Position numbers and translations under genes: made by a program
Notes under the pieces: model-generated
Databases searched by the model: none
The model's input: the letters and a program-made list of their open reading frames with translations, nothing else
What the model was told of the DNA's origin: nothing
Shown here: positions 33,026 through 43,100 of the stretch, piece by piece
Layout of the letters: each line of letters begins with the position of its first letter
How positions within the stretch are numbered: position 1 is the first letter of the stretch
Assembly: GCF_900112255.1 (NCBI RefSeq)
Contig: NZ_FOLE01000003.1
Span: 186,001-250,000, forward strand
DNA length: 64,000 nucleotides
Direction of reading: 5' to 3'
Source of the DNA: Flexibacter flexilis DSM 6793
Lineage (GTDB): Bacteria; Bacteroidota; Bacteroidia; Cytophagales; Flexibacteraceae

Positions 33026-34066
33026 TTAACTTTGCGACAAATTTATCACTTTTTCCTCAAGTTTAGCGACGCGCTCTTGGAGTTCAGGTAATTTTCTGAA
33101 AATAACCCCAGACTTTAAGTTCGCTTTGTAGTCGAAGGCTGGCGAGCCTTGAATGGCCATATTTTCTTTTTCGGGAGATTTGGAAACGCCCGATTGTGCG
33201 CCAATTTTCGTGCCCTTGATCAGGTTGATGTGTCCCACGATGCCGACTTGTCCCGCAATGACGCAGTTTTCGCCGATGACCGCCGAACCCGAAATGCCTG
33301 TCTGAGCAGCAATAACAGTGTTACTGCCAATCTCTACGTTATGGGCTATCTGAATGAGATTATCGAGCTTTACGCCTTTGCGGATAATAGTAGAACCCAT
33401 TGTAGCACAATCAATTACGGTATTTGCGCCAATGTCCACGTTATCTTCGATAATAACATTGCCTACTTGCGGAATCGCTTTGTAAGAGCCGTCGGGCTGC
33501 GGTGCAAAACCAAAACCATCTGAGCCAATGACTACGCCCGAATGAAGGGTGCAATGTTGGCCGATAACGCAATCCGCGTAAATTTTTACGCCAGCGTATA
33601 AGATGGTATTGTCGCCTACCGTGCAGTTGTCGCCGATGCTTACGTGTGCGTGAATCTTTACATTGTTACCAATTTTAACATTGTTGCCGATGTAAGAAAA
33701 AGCCGCACGATACACGCCTTCTCCCACTTGTGAGCCTTTGCCTAAGTAAGCGGGTTCTTCCACGCCGACTTTGGCCATGAGGCGCATACGTTGGTATTGT
33801 TCGAGCAATACCGTGAAACTCGTGTAAGGGTCTTCTACTAAAATAAGACTTGCTGTAACGGGTTCTTTTGGTGTAAAATCTTTGGCCACAATCACGGCAG
33901 AGGCGTTTGTGGAGTATAGATATTGTTCGTATTTGAGGTTCGACAAAAACGCAATACTGCCTTTTTCGGCTTCTTGTATTTTAGCTAAAGTATTGACTTT
34001 CTGTGATGAATCACCTTGAACTGTTCCGCCCAACAGGGCAGCGACTTCGCCTATCGAAAATTCCAT
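33026..34066 (-). CDS. lpxD: UDP-3-O-acylglucosamine N-acyltransferase
   Basis: The 346-residue LpxD adds the second acyl chain in lipid A synthesis. The N-terminal uridine-binding domain begins MEFSIGEVAALLGGTVQGD. A long run of hexapeptide repeats follows, with the catalytic His in LIQIAHNVEIG, and the C-terminal helix (LPELQERVAKLEEKV) is coiled-coil-like. It lies between the HD-domain gene and lpxC/fabZ; gaps of 21 and 67 nt suggest co-transcription. Confidence 0.95.
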   Translation of the reverse strand: MEFSIGEVAALLGGTVQGDSSQKVNTLAKIQEAEKGSIAFLSNLKYEQYLYSTNASAVIVAKDFTPKEPVTASLILVEDPYTSFTVLLEQYQRMRLMAKVGVEEPAYLGKGSQVGEGVYRAAFSYIGNNVKIGNNVKIHAHVSIGDNCTVGDNTILYAGVKIYADCVIGQHCTLHSGVVIGSDGFGFAPQPDGSYKAIPQVGNVIIEDNVDIGANTVIDCATMGSTIIRKGVKLDNLIQIAHNVEIGSNTVIAAQTGISGSAVIGENCVIAGQVGIVGHINLIKGTKIGAQSGVSKSPEKENMAIQGSPAFDYKANLKSGVIFRKLPELQERVAKLEEKVINLSQS

Positions 34067-34087
34067 GTAGAAAATAGTGTTCTTATA

Positions 34088-35329
34088 TCAATCTCGCAAA
34101 GATATGTTTTTGGGGCTGCATACATAATATTTTTTTACAATTTTACGCATGGCCTCAATGTTGGGCAGGTCGGTGGCTTGCGCCAAATCCGCAATTTTGC
34201 CGTTTTTCATCAATATCTTAATGTTTCGGTCGCCACCCATATACGCCGCATTCGTAATGTAACCTTGCGGCATGAGGTACTGCAAATCTTCTTCCCCGAT
34301 TTGGTAGGCTTGGCAAATGTCTGCGCTGATGCGTTGCAAATATTTTTCCGAAAAAGGTTCGTTAGAAATATTGATTCTGAAAACTTTACGGTCTAAAATG
34401 CTACTGGCCAACAGCGACAAAATCGCGTCGGGGTGCGCCGTCCAATCTTTGATACAAGCCCAAACGTCCGTATCGTCCAGTGCCAAATAAACCTCCAAAT
34501 ATTTCTTTTCTTTCATGAAAATATCAAGGCTAATGTCTTGACTTAGAAAAAGTTGCATGTTGTCAGACGGCGCGACAAGTTCGCCACGTTGTGCCAGCCA
34601 TCGCGCCCGACTAATCAAGCGAATCAGCATTTGTTCGGCCACAACGGTTGTTTTGTGGAAATACACTTGCCAGTACATGAGCCGCCGCGCCCCAATAAAA
34701 TGTTCGATGCTGTAAATGCCTTTTTCTTCTATCACCAAATGCCCGTCATGGATTTCGAGCATTCGTAGGATTTGACTTGCGCCTACATTGCCTTCGGTTA
34801 CACCCGTAAAAAAGCTGTCGCGGCACAGGTAGTCGAGCCTGTCCACATCAAACTGACCCGAAACCAACTCATGAAAAAAGCGGCGCGGATACGTGTCTTT
34901 GAAAATTTCGATGGCCAACCCCAAATTCCCGCCCAGTTCGGCGTAGAGTTTTTCCATAATCAGCAACGAAACTTTTTCGTGGGCGATATTGTGCAAAAGG
35001 CTGTGTTCGAGGGCGTGCGAAAACGGACTATGTCCCACGTCGTGCAGCAAAATGGCCAAGTGCGCGGCTTCCCATTCGTCGTCGGAAATGGTGTGGCCTT
35101 TTTCGCGCAGCGTTTGTAAGGCAATTCCCATCAGGTGCATTGCGCCAATGGCATGATGAAAACGCGTGTGCATAGCACCCAAATACACATATTCGGTCAG
35201 GCCGAGTTGCCGAATGCGGCGTAGTCGCTGGAAATAGCGATGCTCCATCACATCAAAAATAAAGTCTGTGGGAATGGTGATGAAGCCATGCACAGGGTCG
35301 TTGATAATCTTCTTTTTATTTTGAGCCAC
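34088..35329 (-). CDS. HD-domain phosphohydrolase (dNTPase-like)
   Basis: This 413-residue cytosolic protein belongs to the SAMHD1/dGTPase-like HD group. Metal-binding residues are seen in MHTRFHHAIGAMHL and in AILLHDVGHSPFSHALEH (the HD pair and following His residues), and a further Asp in QFDVDRLDYLCRD. It starts with GTG at 35329; no upstream in-frame ATG is seen. The first gene of the lpx operon in many Bacteroidota is this type of protein. Its nucleotide substrate is unknown. Confidence 0.85.
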   Translation of the reverse strand: MAQNKKKIINDPVHGFITIPTDFIFDVMEHRYFQRLRRIRQLGLTEYVYLGAMHTRFHHAIGAMHLMGIALQTLREKGHTISDDEWEAAHLAILLHDVGHSPFSHALEHSLLHNIAHEKVSLLIMEKLYAELGGNLGLAIEIFKDTYPRRFFHELVSGQFDVDRLDYLCRDSFFTGVTEGNVGASQILRMLEIHDGHLVIEEKGIYSIEHFIGARRLMYWQVYFHKTTVVAEQMLIRLISRARWLAQRGELVAPSDNMQLFLSQDISLDIFMKEKKYLEVYLALDDTDVWACIKDWTAHPDAILSLLASSILDRKVFRINISNEPFSEKYLQRISADICQAYQIGEEDLQYLMPQGYITNAAYMGGDRNIKILMKNGKIADLAQATDLPNIEAMRKIVKKYYVCSPKNISLRD

Positions 35330-35495
35330 CGTAAAAATCGTTTAGAAATTGATAGAAAATCGCTGCGCAAAAGGCCGATTTGTTATTTCGCTCAAAATTT
35401 AGATTTTTTGTACATCTAATCAACTGCCAGCCGCCCGAAAAATATTTTTGTAAGAAAGTTTTCGTCTTGGTTGGAATGGTACACAAGGGAGATGT

Positions 35496-35643
35496 CACGC
35501 CTACGGCGTTTATTTTTCCAAACAATAACCTGCTACAAAGATGCCAAGCCAAAAGGCTTTGTATGGTGCTCAGAATAAATCCGTTAGGATTGGAATATTG
35601 GTAGCGAATGATAATTTAAGCAGTGGCGAACGCCGTAGGCGTG
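35496..35643. repeat. Dispersed palindromic repeat, copy 1
   Basis: The element is bounded by a perfect 15-bp inverted repeat (35496-35510 CACGCCTACGGCGTT and 35629-35643 AACGCCGTAGGCGTG). Inside are a stem TACAAAG / CTTTGTA (35534-35540 / 35557-35563) and a palindrome AATCCGTTAGGATT (35578-35591). Two internal blocks recur in copy 2 at 63614-63754. The 35330-35843 gap holds no convincing gene otherwise; short open frames within it are spurious. Confidence 0.75.
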
Positions 35644-35783
35644 GTATCTTGGGCTGAAATAAGGAATAGTTTTATAATAAAATTGAAATAGATTGACTGT
35701 TCATTTTTAAGCGTATTCGCCACACCAAAGTAAAAATGAAAGCATTTCAGAAAGATTTTGCGCATGTACAAGTTTCGGAATTA

Positions 35784-35814
35784 TTGGCAAAGCGAAATTA
35801 AATTGCTACTTTTA
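35784..35814 (+). promoter_or_regulatory. Predicted promoter for the comF-like gene
   Basis: TTG at 35784-35786 is followed after 20 nt by TACTTTTA at 35807-35814, one mismatch from TAnnTTTG. The start codon is at 35844. Confidence 0.4.
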
Positions 35815-35843
35815 ATTCTACCACCAACCAACCCTATTTTGCT

Positions 35844-36536
35844 ATGTTACAGACACTTTGGACGGATTTTCTCACGCTCGTTTTTCCAGAATCTTGTATG
35901 GCTTGCGGCGAACCTTTGGGCAAACAAGAACATTTAGTTTGTTTGTCGTGCCAGTTGGCCATGCCCCAAACCCAATTTCATTTGCAGCCCAACGAAAACC
36001 CGCTGGCCAAACGTTTTTGGGGGAAAGTGCCTTTGCAACACGCTTTTGCGTATTATCGCTTTAGCAAACACAGCCGTATCCAACGCCTTTTGCATCAACT
36101 CAAATACCGCAATCAACCCGAAATAGGGGAATTGTTGGGCTTTTGGTATGGGCAGCAGTTGGCGCGAGACGGTTTTGCGGGGCAGTTTGATATGATTGTT
36201 CCTGTGCCTTTGCACCCCGCTAAGCAACGCAAACGCGGCTACAATCAAGCCGATTATATTGCGCAAGGAATGTCGCGGGGGTTAAATGTTCCTGCTTTGC
36301 CGACGGCTCTCACGCGCCTTGTCAATACCCAAACCCAAACGCGCAAGCATCGTTTTGAACGTTACGAAAACGTAAAAGGCGTGTTTGCCACACACAATGC
36401 CAATTTGCTGCGCGGCCAACGTATTTTGATTGTGGACGATGTAATTACGACTGGTTCAACGCTGGAAACCTGCGCGGCTTTAGTGCTGGATTGCGGTTGC
36501 CAAAGTGTTAGTGTAGCTTCCTTGGCGACGGGTTGA
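35844..36536 (+). CDS. ComF-family phosphoribosyltransferase-like protein
   Basis: This 230-residue protein has an N-terminal zinc-finger pattern (CMACGEPLGKQEHLVCLSC, two CxxC pairs) and a phosphoribosyltransferase fold. The PRPP loop is ILIVDDVITTGSTLETC and the core motif is VPVPLHPAKQRKRGYNQA. In competent bacteria ComF takes part in DNA uptake and processing; in most Bacteroidota the role is not tested. It appears to be a single-gene unit after the repeat. Confidence 0.85.
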   Translation: MLQTLWTDFLTLVFPESCMACGEPLGKQEHLVCLSCQLAMPQTQFHLQPNENPLAKRFWGKVPLQHAFAYYRFSKHSRIQRLLHQLKYRNQPEIGELLGFWYGQQLARDGFAGQFDMIVPVPLHPAKQRKRGYNQADYIAQGMSRGLNVPALPTALTRLVNTQTQTRKHRFERYENVKGVFATHNANLLRGQRILIVDDVITTGSTLETCAALVLDCGCQSVSVASLATG

Positions 36537-36678
36537 TTTTGTCGTAATATTAGTCTATCTGTATTTTATGAAGTGGCATAGAACTTAATGACTGTATGTT
36601 GTGTTTGGCTTTTTTGTGAGTGAATCGTTTATTAAAATCAATCTTCTTTCAAGTAATACCAGCAAGCAATAAACATCT

Positions 36679-39600
36679 ATGACGCTTTCAGACCTTAGTT
36701 TGCGCCGACCCGTACTGGCAATCGTGATGAGTATCATTATCGTATTGTTTGGTGCGCTCGGCTTTAATTTTTTGGGCGTGCGCGAATATCCAGCCATTGA
36801 CCCGCCCACTATCACCGTGCGAACCGTTTACACAGGCGCAAACCCCGATATTGTGGAGTCGCAGATTACTGAGCCTTTGGAAAAGGCCATCAACGGGATT
36901 CAGGGGATTAAATCTATTTCGTCCACCAGTGCCTTGTCGCAAAGTACGATTACCGTCGAATTTGAGTTGGGTAGCGATTTGGAACAAGCCGCCAACGACG
37001 TGCGCGATAAAGTTTCGCAGGCTACGCGCAATTTGCCGCAAGACATTGATGCGCCGCCTGTTGTGTCCAAAGCCGATGCCAACAGCGACCCGATTGTATT
37101 TATGCCTTTGCAAAGCACTACGCGCAATGCCGTAGAGTTGAGCGATTATGCTGAAAATGTATTGGTAGAAAAGTTGCAAACGATAAAAGGCGTAAGTCAG
37201 GTGCAAGTCTTTGGTTTGCGCCGCCCTGCCATGCGTTTGTGGATTAATCCTTCCAAACTTGCGGCCTATCAACTTACCGTACAAGATGTGCGTACGGCCT
37301 TAGACCGCGAAAATGTGGAACTTCCGAGCGGTAAAGTACGCGGCGATGCCACCGAGCTGACCGTAAAAACATTTGGTCGCTTGAATACGGAAGATGATTT
37401 TAATAATATGATTATCAAGGAAGTGAGCAATCAAACAATACGTTTCCGTGATATTGGTGAGGCGGTTTTGGGACCAGAAATCGAAGAAACTTCAATTCGT
37501 CGTAACGATATGGCAGCCGTTTCACTGGCCGTGATTCCGCAACCTGGTGCAAACTACATAGAGATTGCCGACGAGTTTTATAAGCGTTACGACCAAATCA
37601 AAAAAGATTTGCCGCCCGATATGATTATCGACATTGGTATCGACAAATCTAAATTTGTGCGCCGCTCTATTACTGAAGTAGGTGAAACCATTTTGATAGC
37701 GTTTTTGCTGGTAGTAATCATTGTGTATCTGTTCTTTAGAGATTGGCTTATTGCGATTCGTCCGCTCATAGACATTCCTGTTTCGTTGGTAGGTGCGTTT
37801 TTTGTCATGTATATTTTTGGTTTTTCTATCAATATCTTGACGCTGTTGGCTATCGTGTTGGCTACGGGCTTGGTGGTGGATGATGGCATTGTGGTAACCG
37901 AAAATATTTTTAAGAAAATAGAACAAGGCGAAGATAAATGGACAGCAGCCAAAGAAGGCACGAACGAAATTTTCTTTGCGGTAATTTCGACCTCTATCAC
38001 GTTGGCGGTGGTGTTTATTCCTGTTATCTTTTTGCAAGGTTTTACGGGGCGTTTGTTCCGCGAATTTGGGATTGTGGTGGCCGCTGCCGTATTAATTTCG
38101 GCTTTTGTGTCGCTTACGCTTACGCCAGTGCTCAACGTAAAACTTTCCCGCAACGACCATGAACGCAGCCGTTTTTATCATTTTTCTGAACCGTTTTTTG
38201 TGGGCTTGGACAATGGTTATAAAAGTTGGCTCACGGGGTTCATGCGTGTAAAATGGGTGGCTTTGGTAATGTTGGCTATTTGTATGGGTTTGATCGTGGG
38301 ATTGAATAAATATTTGCCGTCCGAACTGGCACCGCTCGAAGACCGAAGCCTTATCCGCACGCCTGTTACAGCACCCGAAGGAACAGACTTTGATTATACG
38401 GAAGGTGTCGTGAGTAAGGCTTCGCGCATGGTCATGGATTCTGTACCCGAAATGCGCATGGTGTTTGGTGGAACTGCACCCGCGTTTGGTGGGGTAGGGG
38501 TAACGAACAGTGGCTTTGTGAACGTGATTCTTTCTGATCCAGACGAACGCAAACGTTCACAACAAGAAATTTACCAACAACTCAACCGAATGTTCAAACG
38601 CATTCCAGAGGCGCGTATGTTCCCGAACCAAGAACAGACTATTTCTACTTCTTTGGCGGCTGGTATGCAATTGCCCGTACAGTTTGTTATTCAAACGCTG
38701 GATTTTAATAAACTACAAACCACTGTTCCGAAATTTTTGGAAGAAGCCCGGAAAAGCCCTGTATTTCAGAATGTTGATGTGAATTTAAAATTCAATAAAC
38801 CTGAATTGCGCATCAATATTGATCGCCTGAAAGCGGCAGAGTTGGGCGTTTCGGTGCGCGATATTGCCACGATATTGCAATCGGCATTGAGTGGTGGCCG
38901 TTTCGGTTATTTCTTGATGAAAGGAAAACAATATCAAGTAATTGGGCAAGTGGAGCGCGACCAACGTGATGAGCCGTTGGATTTGGCTTCATTTTATGTG
39001 CGCAGCAACAAAGGCGAACTTATTCAGTTGGATAATTTGGTGAGTATGGAAGAAATGAGTAGCCCACCGCAATTGTACCATTTTAATCGCTACAAATCGG
39101 CTACGATTTCCGCTTCGTTGGCGCAAGGCAAGACTATCGGTGAAGGTATTGAAGTAATGCGCGGCATTGCGGCCAAACAATTGGACGAGAGTTTTGTTAC
39201 GGAACTTTCGGGGCCTTCGCGCGACTTTGCGGAAAGTGCCTCGAATACGTCTTTTGCTTTGGTATTGGCCTTGTTGCTGATTTACTTGATCTTAGCCGCG
39301 CAATTCGAGAGTTTCCGCGACCCATTTATCATTATGCTTACCGTGCCGTTGGCATTGGCGGGAGCTTTGTTATCGTTATGGAGCTTTGGCCTGACGCTCA
39401 ACATTTTCTCTCAAATCGGGATGATTATGTTGGTGGGTTTGGTAACCAAAAACGGAATTTTGATTGTGGAGTTTGCCAACCAAAAACGCGAGGAAGGTTT
39501 GAGTAAAACAGAAGCGGCGATAGAGGCTGCGCAGGCGCGTTTGCGTCCTATTTTGATGACCTCATTGGCGACGGTTTTGGGAGCTTTACCGATTGCGTTG

Positions 39601-39744
39601 GCACTGGGTGCTGGGGCGCAAAGTCGCGTACCATTGGGCGTGGTGATTGTGGGTGGCCTGATGTTTTCGTTGGTGCTAACGCTGTTTGTTATTCCTGCGA
39701 TGTATGTATTTTTGGCAGGAAATAAACAAAAAGTTTCTGTGTAA
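36679..39744 (+). CDS. RND-family efflux transporter, inner-membrane subunit
   Basis: This 1021-residue protein is an HAE1/AcrB-like proton-driven pump. It has twelve expected membrane helices and two large periplasmic loops. It begins SDLSLRRPVLAIVMSIIIVL. The TM4 proton-relay Asp pair is in GLVVDDGIVVTENIF (about residue 405), and TM10-11 contain FSQIGMIMLVGLVTKNGIL. The periplasmic adaptor and TolC-like channel that normally accompany it are not in the 1-kb flanks, so the partners must lie elsewhere. Substrate unknown. A strong terminator follows. Confidence 0.92.
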   Translation: MTLSDLSLRRPVLAIVMSIIIVLFGALGFNFLGVREYPAIDPPTITVRTVYTGANPDIVESQITEPLEKAINGIQGIKSISSTSALSQSTITVEFELGSDLEQAANDVRDKVSQATRNLPQDIDAPPVVSKADANSDPIVFMPLQSTTRNAVELSDYAENVLVEKLQTIKGVSQVQVFGLRRPAMRLWINPSKLAAYQLTVQDVRTALDRENVELPSGKVRGDATELTVKTFGRLNTEDDFNNMIIKEVSNQTIRFRDIGEAVLGPEIEETSIRRNDMAAVSLAVIPQPGANYIEIADEFYKRYDQIKKDLPPDMIIDIGIDKSKFVRRSITEVGETILIAFLLVVIIVYLFFRDWLIAIRPLIDIPVSLVGAFFVMYIFGFSINILTLLAIVLATGLVVDDGIVVTENIFKKIEQGEDKWTAAKEGTNEIFFAVISTSITLAVVFIPVIFLQGFTGRLFREFGIVVAAAVLISAFVSLTLTPVLNVKLSRNDHERSRFYHFSEPFFVGLDNGYKSWLTGFMRVKWVALVMLAICMGLIVGLNKYLPSELAPLEDRSLIRTPVTAPEGTDFDYTEGVVSKASRMVMDSVPEMRMVFGGTAPAFGGVGVTNSGFVNVILSDPDERKRSQQEIYQQLNRMFKRIPEARMFPNQEQTISTSLAAGMQLPVQFVIQTLDFNKLQTTVPKFLEEARKSPVFQNVDVNLKFNKPELRINIDRLKAAELGVSVRDIATILQSALSGGRFGYFLMKGKQYQVIGQVERDQRDEPLDLASFYVRSNKGELIQLDNLVSMEEMSSPPQLYHFNRYKSATISASLAQGKTIGEGIEVMRGIAAKQLDESFVTELSGPSRDFAESASNTSFALVLALLLIYLILAAQFESFRDPFIIMLTVPLALAGALLSLWSFGLTLNIFSQIGMIMLVGLVTKNGILIVEFANQKREEGLSKTEAAIEAAQARLRPILMTSLATVLGALPIALALGAGAQSRVPLGVVIVGGLMFSLVLTLFVIPAMYVFLAGNKQKVSV

Positions 39745-39767
39745 ATTGATTCTGAATATATTGGATT

Positions 39768-39806
39768 TATAGCTCACTCTTTTTAGAAGAGTGAGCTATA
39801 TTTTTT
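39768..39806 (+). terminator. Intrinsic terminator after the RND gene
   Basis: TATAGCTCACTCTT (39768-39781) pairs with AAGAGTGAGCTATA (39787-39800), loop 5 nt, followed by TTTTTT. Confidence 0.9.
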
Positions 39807-40043
39807 GTGAGAAGCAATAACATTAGCAATGTTACCTAAAAATCACATTATTTTTTGTAATAAATTATGCAAAAAATAACGGAAAATTACATTGCACTAT
39901 TTTTATGTTTTTCTGCTAAAGTGATAATTATTCTTTTTTTTAAACCGCTGTAATTCAGTAGTTTATTATTGTTGTGATTGCATTTATACTATAAGGATGC
40001 AAAATAATTACGACAATAGGTATTTAATTTTGAATATTTTTTA

Positions 40044-40074
40044 TTTGAATTTAAGAAATCGTATCTTAAATTTG
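40044..40074 (+). promoter_or_regulatory. Predicted promoter of the surface-protein/SprF operon
   Basis: TTTG at 40044-40047 is followed after 19 nt by TAAATTTG at 40067-40074, a full match to the Bacteroidota consensus. The leader to the start at 40182 would be about 100 nt. The rest of the 39808-40181 gap is AT-rich with no gene seen. Confidence 0.7.
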
Positions 40075-40181
40075 TAACCCAAACATATTCCGATTATTTG
40101 GAATTTGTTTTAGATTTTTGATAATCTATCAAAATTGTTAGCAAAACTCAGTAAGAGTATAATTTTAAAGGTGTATTTCAA

Positions 40182-43100
40182 ATGAAACAATTTTTCCTGT
40201 TTGGTAAGGCTTGTTTGTTATTGATTGGGCTGATGTGTTTTTCGTCAAAGGCGTTTGCACAGGCAATTAATTATGAGCTTTCATTACAACAACAAGTGCT
40301 TAGTGGTTCTCTTGTCGTTGATATTAAAGTGAAAAAAACTGGGGGAGCTGATGCCGCCTTGGGTAATGTAGATTTAGTATTGAATGTAAACCCTGATTTG
40401 CTGAATGCGCTTGCTGCTACAAAAGATGCGGCTGGAGATGGTTTGTGGGATAATGGTAATAGTGCCGCCAACTACAACGATATGACTATTGAAAAAGGAG
40501 ATGGTTTTGTTAAACTAAAGATAAGAAGACGTGTGCCTGGTGCGGGTGGTGTTAATATTCCATCGAACTTAGCACAAGTTGGTCGTATTAAATTTCCTAT
40601 TATAGATTGTAATAGCAATGGCCGAGCGGTGTGGTCTCAAGATGAGGTGGTGCTTGCTCGCTGGGATTCGACGGAGATAAAAGACAATAGTAATGCTGGT
40701 GTTGCCACTTTTATAAACCCAGAACTTATGCCGTTGCGTGCGGTGGGTTTACCTACAACATTTACTACTTCCGCTACTACTATTTGTAATACGGCAGCAC
40801 TTTCGATGACAGCCCCTTCAGGTTTTTCTTCGTATAGCTTTTATAAAAAGACAGGAACAGCAGATCCCAAATTGCTAAAAACACAATCTTCAAATACGTT
40901 TACATATACGCCAACTATTGCATCTTCCTCCACTTATTGGTTAGATGGCGATACAGTATATAGTGTTTACAGTAATGGATATTGTTTGTACACCACGGAT
41001 AAAGTTGTACTTACTGTCCATTCTAAATTATCAATGCCTCCAGTTCCTACGTCGTCTGTTTCTTTGGCTACTGGTTTTTGTGGGGCTTCGCCAATTCCTA
41101 ATACAACTTTTACAATTCCTGCACAAGCTACTGCAACTTCGTATGTTTGGTCTGTTAATCCAGCTCAAGGAGGCTCTATTGTTTCTAACGGTTCAAACAG
41201 TGTAGAGATAGATTGGAATGAGTCTTATACAGGAAAAGTGTATATTACGGTATATGCTGTTAATATATGTGGAGATGGGGTTTCGTCTTCGCCAGCTGTA
41301 GCTCGTATTAGTGCAACAGCTCCCAACAAACCAAATGCACCATCTAATACAAACTTCACATCTACTGATGTTATTTGTATTAATAATACACTTAACAATG
41401 TGTATCGCACCGATACTGTGGCCAATGTTGCGTCTTACTCATGGCGTGTAATTCCCACAGATGCTGTCAATTCACAACCTGTGGGTACTATTTCTGGGGC
41501 ATTTGCTCAAAGCGTCATTTCTTGGAATCGAAAATATCAAGGTACTACTGCTACTATTTTTGTAAAAGCTAATAATGGTTGTGGAAGTAGTGTTGAAGAT
41601 TCTATAAAAATACAATTGCAACCACTTCCTCCAAAAGCAAATAAACCGCAAGGAGACTCTGTTATTTTTTGCCAAAAGAGAGTGGCTTATACTACAACTT
41701 ATACAGTTGATCCAATACCAGGCATTGCAGCAACAAATGGTTATCGTTGGTATGTATTAAACGATGCTACGGGTGCTATTTTGACTGGTGCTACTGCTCC
41801 TGCCACTTCAACACCTTCTGTTACGATTACTTGGCCGTCTAATTTTTCTGGCAAAGCCAGAGTTGTGGTAGGTGGTTTTTCCGCCGCCTGTCAGCTGACT
41901 ACGGCAACTAATCCTTATTCTTTTGCTGCTGCTGCTGCAGGACGTTCTATGGGAGATACAGGTGTTTTGGTTGTTACTGTGAAGCCTTTGCCCGCCAAGC
42001 CTGCCAATATTAAAGGCATTCGTGGTTTTTGTAATACAGTACCAATTGCAAGTACTACTTATAGCGTAGGTAAGGTATTGGGTGCAACTTCTTATCAGTG
42101 GTCAATTAGTTCAAGTTTGTCTGCTCAGGGAGCAGTTATAACGGGAACAGATACGTCAGCTATCCTAACTTTTGGTCCTACCACTAATGGTGGTTTGTAC
42201 ACTGTAAGAGTGAGAGGGTTTAATGATTGTGGCGTTGGTCCATGGTCTCCTGCATTTAACATACAAGTAAATGATGCTCCGCCTGGCCCAGCAACACCAC
42301 TATTAGGTAATAAGATTGTTTGTGCTGCAACTCCTTCTACATTGTATGCTACGGGATCTGCTGATGCGGCAAGTTATGTATGGACTATCATTCCAACAGA
42401 AGCAGGTACATTTATTCCTAAAAATGATACTTCTGCTATTGATGAAGATTCTGTGATGGTACAATGGAGTCCTACTTATGTTGGAGGAGTAAGAGTTACA
42501 GCAACTCCTATCAATGGTTGTGGTTCTGCTACCGTTGCCACGGATACTATTACAGTAGCCCCTCTTCCTGTGGTGGTAGCGGGCTCTAACGTAGTTATTC
42601 CTCTTGGTTCTCAGTATTCTTTGGGTGGTAGCCCTACTGCAACTTCTGGTACACCTCCTTATACCTATGTATGGTCTGCTGTGGCTGGTTCTCTTGCCAA
42701 TGTTACCCAGTTAAGTTCTATCAATGATGCCAATCCTGTTTTTACCCCAACAGTTGCTGGGACTTATCGATTTGCTATTGATGTTACGGATTTCAATAAT
42801 TGTAAAGCTGTTCGTTCGATTATTACGCTTACTGTAAGAGCTAGTTATCTCTGTAATTTGAATGTGTTGTTGGAGGGTGCTTACTCTTCTTCAATTGGCA
42901 AAATGCATGATAGTCTTTTTGTAGCAAGTACGGCAGGCGGTATTCTTAAAGATTTTGAAAAATACGGAAATGCAGCTCCTGCTGGTTTCTCCGAAATGAG
43001 TTCAGGATATTCTTTGCCAATCCAAACTGGAAATAATGTTGTTGATGTGATTACAGTTCAGTTGTATCGAGATTCAATATCAGGCGCAGCTCTTGTAGAA

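Noticed and set aside
35380-35604. Small open reading frame (74 codons) after the HD gene
   Set aside because: It overlaps the dispersed repeat, has no start signal and shows no coding character.
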